Shown one piece after another: positions 33,238 to 35,764 of a DNA stretch of 35,764 nt. This DNA is from CAZEHJ01 sp964512485 (GTDB taxonomy: Bacteria; Bacteroidota; Rhodothermia; Rhodothermales; UBA10348). The translations under genes and the position numbers were made by a program. The notes below the pieces were generated by a model. It saw only the letters and a program-made list of their open reading frames with translations, made no database searches and was not told where the DNA came from. The DNA is taken from contig CAZEHJ010000034.1 of assembly GCA_964512485.1 (NCBI GenBank), positions 1 through 35,764 of the forward strand, written 5' to 3'. Within the stretch, counting starts at the first letter, position 1, and every line of letters starts with the position of its first letter.

Positions 33238-35352
33238 CTAGAGGCTGGTTTCCGCCTCGCTCGCTCCATTGTCCGGGTACATCACCAGGCTCTGGATGAA
33301 AAACTCCATCATGCGAGCCTGATTGATTCCCGAATGGCCCCGATCGGGTCCGACCTGAACATCGAAGCTTTTGCCTGCATCCTGGAGTGCTTTGATCAGA
33401 TGCATCGTCTGCGACGGGTGAACGTTGTTGTCAGACGTACCATAATAAAGCATCAGGTCGCCCTTCAGGTTGTCGACATAGTTCATCACCGACCCGGCAT
33501 CATATCCACTGGTGTTTTCCTGAGGCTTCCACATGTACCGCTCTGTGTAGATCGTGTCGTAGTGTCGCCAGTCCGATACCGGGGACGAAGCTGAAGCCGC
33601 CTGAAACGTGTCAGGGTGTCGAACGATGGCCATCGCGGAAACGTATCCACCATACGAACCGCCGTAGATGCCTACGCGCGATCCATCGATGTATGGACGT
33701 TGGCCAAGCGCCCTGACTCCTGCAGCCTGATCATCTACTTCAACGGTACCGAGTTTCTCGTAAATGGCATCCAGGAATCGCTTTCCTCGGCCATTCGCGC
33801 TTCGCGAGTCAAGACGCGCCACCATAAATCCATATTCTGTCAGCGCACTTGCTACAGAGAATCGCTCGTTGGCTCCATTCGTGTTGGGACCAGCGTAAAC
33901 CCCAATGAGAAGCGGATACGACTTCGCCGGATCGAAATTGGATGGCTTGCTGAGTACTCCGTAGAGATCTGTGACGCCATCGTCTGCCTTAAACGTAAAC
34001 AGTTCGTTCAGCTCAAGACCCAGTTCGTGGAACCGCGTCATGTCGCTTGTCGCTATTTCGGCGACGATTTTGCCTTTGGCGCTCAAAAGATTCGTAACCG
34101 GAGGAATGTTGTGTGTCTGGGCGACATCCACAAAATATTTTCCGTCTGGTGAGGGACGGACGCTGTGACTGAGCGTCGGGTCTGTGATACGCTCGTCCTT
34201 TTTCCCATCCAGCCGAACGCGATGAAGTTGTGTTTTCATCGGGTTGTCACCCGAGCGGGCCATGTACCAGAGGACATCATCCTCTTCGTCAACGCGAACG
34301 ATGCCGGAGACCTCATATTCGTGCTGTGTCAGCGCATTCAGCAATTCGCCCGAAAGATCGTAGAGGTAGTAATTCCTCCAGCCGGTTCTTTCTGATCCCC
34401 AGATGAAACGCTGTCCATCATCAAGAAACTGCATTGTTGGACGGTTACGTACCCAGCTGTCCGGCCATTCGTCTCGCAGGACGACTCTGCAGTCTCCTGT
34501 AGTTGGACTACAGGCTGCAATTTCAAGAATGTTCTGTCGGCGGTTGGTGCGATTGACCAGCAACTCACTCCCGTCGGGCGACCATCTGATGTTGTAAACG
34601 TAGTGGCCAACCACATCATCGGTGAATTCAGCTCCGTCTCGAATCGTCATGCGGGTCGTGCTCGCGGTGGCGAGATCATAGACGAAAAGATCGACCACAG
34701 GATTATCTACGCCGGCCTTTGGGTACGCCTCAACATCAATCGTACTCTGCAATTTGGTCTGATCCATTTGCAGGTAGTAATCCGGTACAGGATTCTCGTC
34801 GAAGCGATAGTACGCCAGTTGACCACCCGACGGAGACCACCACATTGCGGTGTTTTGTCCCAACTCTTCGCCATACACCCAGCTGGCCGATCCATTTTTA
34901 ATACGTCCCTCAACACTGCCATCGGTGGTCAGCTGCTCTTCGTTTGATCCATCAGCATTGCTGAGCCAGAGATTGCGATCCCTGTAAAAAGCCTTCGTGG
35001 AACCGTCAGGAGACGCTGCCGAATCGAACTGTCTGCCGCGCGCGGGTCTACCGCCGCGCCCACCACCGGTCTGCTCCTGGTTTTCGATCGCCACCGCTTC
35101 CTTTGCCTTGACATCGTAACGGTATCGCTGACCGTCATAAACGTATTCGAAAGAGCCACTGTCTTCGGCCCAACTCGCGTTTACGGCTCCCGATACGAAG
35201 GCAGTCCGAAGCTCGGGGCTCATCTCCGTGTATTGGTCGTAGCCCGGCATATTCTTGATCTTGTCCTGACCCAGTGCTTGAGTCGGAAGAGAGACCGAAA
35301 GGACGAATGCAGCCACCAGAAGACTGCGGACGGACATTAGGCGGTAGTTCAT
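33238..35352 (-). CDS. S9B family serine peptidase (dipeptidyl-peptidase IV-like), exported
   Basis: This protein has 704 residues from the ATG at 35352, chosen because it heads a Sec signal peptide (VRSLLVAAFVLSVSL, cut near LGQ); a TTG-initiated extension to 35391 adds nothing recognisable. The N-terminal eight-bladed propeller contains WVYGEELG, which supplies the paired glutamates that bind the free N-terminus of substrates in DPP4 enzymes. The C-terminal alpha/beta-hydrolase domain has the triad Ser566 (GGSYGGY), Asp641 (GTSDNNVH) and His673 (DRGHSG). It should remove X-Pro or X-Ala dipeptides in the periplasm or at the outer membrane. The length matches bacterial DPP4. It is followed by the sulfatase gene after four bases or fewer. 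A Gly-Gly-Arg-rich loop near residue 95 is unusual but harmless. Confidence 0.95.
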   Translation of the reverse strand: MNYRLMSVRSLLVAAFVLSVSLPTQALGQDKIKNMPGYDQYTEMSPELRTAFVSGAVNASWAEDSGSFEYVYDGQRYRYDVKAKEAVAIENQEQTGGGRGGRPARGRQFDSAASPDGSTKAFYRDRNLWLSNADGSNEEQLTTDGSVEGRIKNGSASWVYGEELGQNTAMWWSPSGGQLAYYRFDENPVPDYYLQMDQTKLQSTIDVEAYPKAGVDNPVVDLFVYDLATASTTRMTIRDGAEFTDDVVGHYVYNIRWSPDGSELLVNRTNRRQNILEIAACSPTTGDCRVVLRDEWPDSWVRNRPTMQFLDDGQRFIWGSERTGWRNYYLYDLSGELLNALTQHEYEVSGIVRVDEEDDVLWYMARSGDNPMKTQLHRVRLDGKKDERITDPTLSHSVRPSPDGKYFVDVAQTHNIPPVTNLLSAKGKIVAEIATSDMTRFHELGLELNELFTFKADDGVTDLYGVLSKPSNFDPAKSYPLLIGVYAGPNTNGANERFSVASALTEYGFMVARLDSRSANGRGKRFLDAIYEKLGTVEVDDQAAGVRALGQRPYIDGSRVGIYGGSYGGYVSAMAIVRHPDTFQAASASSPVSDWRHYDTIYTERYMWKPQENTSGYDAGSVMNYVDNLKGDLMLYYGTSDNNVHPSQTMHLIKALQDAGKSFDVQVGPDRGHSGINQARMMEFFIQSLVMYPDNGASEAETSL

Positions 35353-35434
35353 TGGAAATCGATGGTAGGTTTTTTGGCGGGAGGAGGACAAGGTACGTGG
35401 TTGTCATCTAAGCCGGTTCAACGCAGCTCCCCGG

Positions 35435-35764
35435 TTAGACGTACGAAAGCCACCAGTCATTTCGTCGGCGCTTCAGATCTGAATACCACTTGCACGGGAA
35501 GTAAAGCAAAGCCACCACAACGATCCACGTTGCCCACAACAAAGGAAGGCTCCATGTAAATCCTTCAGGGACGGAATCGATCATGACCGGATGATTGTCG
35601 AAAAGCCACGCAGATACTTCCCCATTTCGAAGATAAGAGACCACGATGGCAACCAGATGAATGAGCGGAATGTGTAAGAGGTAGAAAAACAGTGGGACAC
35701 GACCAAACATTCTGTTGATTTCCGCAGCTCGTCCTTTGACAGAGTCCAGGAACGGTAGGGCGAT
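35435..35764 (-). CDS. C-terminal part of a DUF1624/HGSNAT-like membrane protein (runs off the window)
   Basis: The reading frame is open to the right edge, giving the last 109 residues of a membrane protein; the start lies outside the window. NRMFGRVPLFFYLLHIPLIHLVAIVVSYL and a later FTWSLPLLWATWIVVVALLYFPCKWYSDLKRRR are typical of the C-terminal end of DUF1624/heparan-alpha-glucosaminide N-acetyltransferase-like proteins, which move acetyl groups across the membrane in their characterised relatives. At least two helices are visible, ending in a basic cytoplasmic tail. It lies 82 bases upstream of the peptidase gene on the same strand and may share its operon. The family call rests on a short C-terminal segment. 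Confidence 0.75.
   Translation of the reverse strand: MALPFLDSVKGRAAEINRMFGRVPLFFYLLHIPLIHLVAIVVSYLRNGEVSAWLFDNHPVMIDSVPEGFTWSLPLLWATWIVVVALLYFPCKWYSDLKRRRNDWWLSYV

Noticed and set aside
1..35764. CRISPR arrays, insertion sequences, tRNA or rRNA genes, phage or defence genes
   Set aside because: No regularly spaced repeats, transposase or integrase motifs, cloverleaf-like sequences or conserved RNA segments were found; all longer stretches are explained by the listed genes.

Overview
The window looks like a scaffold piece from a heterotrophic, probably marine, Gram-negative bacterium. The group cannot be fixed from this sequence. The FtsX/MacB-type permease behind a PadR gene, the lipoprotein-rich secretome, the DPP4-type peptidase, the FG-GAP protein and the sulfatases fit the Bacteroidota/Rhodothermota/Balneolota side (or KSB1/Latescibacterota-like lineages) best; this is inference. 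Three runs of exactly 100 N are scaffold gaps, as expected of a metagenome-assembled genome. No rRNA, tRNA, insertion sequence, phage gene or CRISPR array was seen, and no intergenic stretch exceeds about 210 bases.

Layout. 1-5552: a terminator, then minus-strand genes for a phytanoyl-CoA dioxygenase-like enzyme, an arylsulfotransferase-like lipoprotein, a large ABC-type permease and its PadR regulator. 5740-7809: a plus-strand pair (exported RidA-like protein and exported metallo-beta-lactamase-fold hydrolase) converging on a small membrane protein; a perfect-period 15-bp tandem repeat fills the junction. 7994-10969: two convergent lipoprotein sulfatases. 11173-17381: a tight plus-strand cluster of zinc alcohol dehydrogenase, PfkB-type sugar kinase, iron alcohol dehydrogenase, sodium:solute symporter and a third sulfatase. 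17362-30964: a co-directional minus-strand series, in transcription order enolase-superfamily protein, extracytoplasmic solute-binding lipoprotein, two permeases and two ATPases of a Dpp/Opp-type importer, FG-GAP protein, DUF6797-like cytochrome c/propeller lipoprotein and GH78 alpha-L-rhamnosidase. 31096-31637: a divergent second enolase-superfamily gene cut by a gap. 31738-35764: a fourth sulfatase, an S9B dipeptidyl-peptidase and the C-terminal end of a DUF1624/HGSNAT-like membrane protein.

How the parts may work together (inference). Four surface-anchored sulfatases and an exported alpha-L-rhamnosidase would desulfate and trim a sulfated, rhamnose-containing glycan. The symporter and the Dpp/Opp-type importer would take up the products. 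Dehydrogenases, enolase-superfamily dehydratase(s) and the PfkB kinase would start catabolism of a deoxy-sugar or sugar acid. There is no SusC/SusD pair, polysaccharide lyase or aldolase in the window, so the route is incomplete here.

Most notable observations: an enolase-superfamily protein that has lost nearly all catalytic residues, divergent from an apparently normal paralogue; a 4 x 15 bp repeat that multiplies a stop codon; and an 18-bp duplication flanking one gap, which shows that gap is an unmerged contig overlap splitting two ATPase genes.
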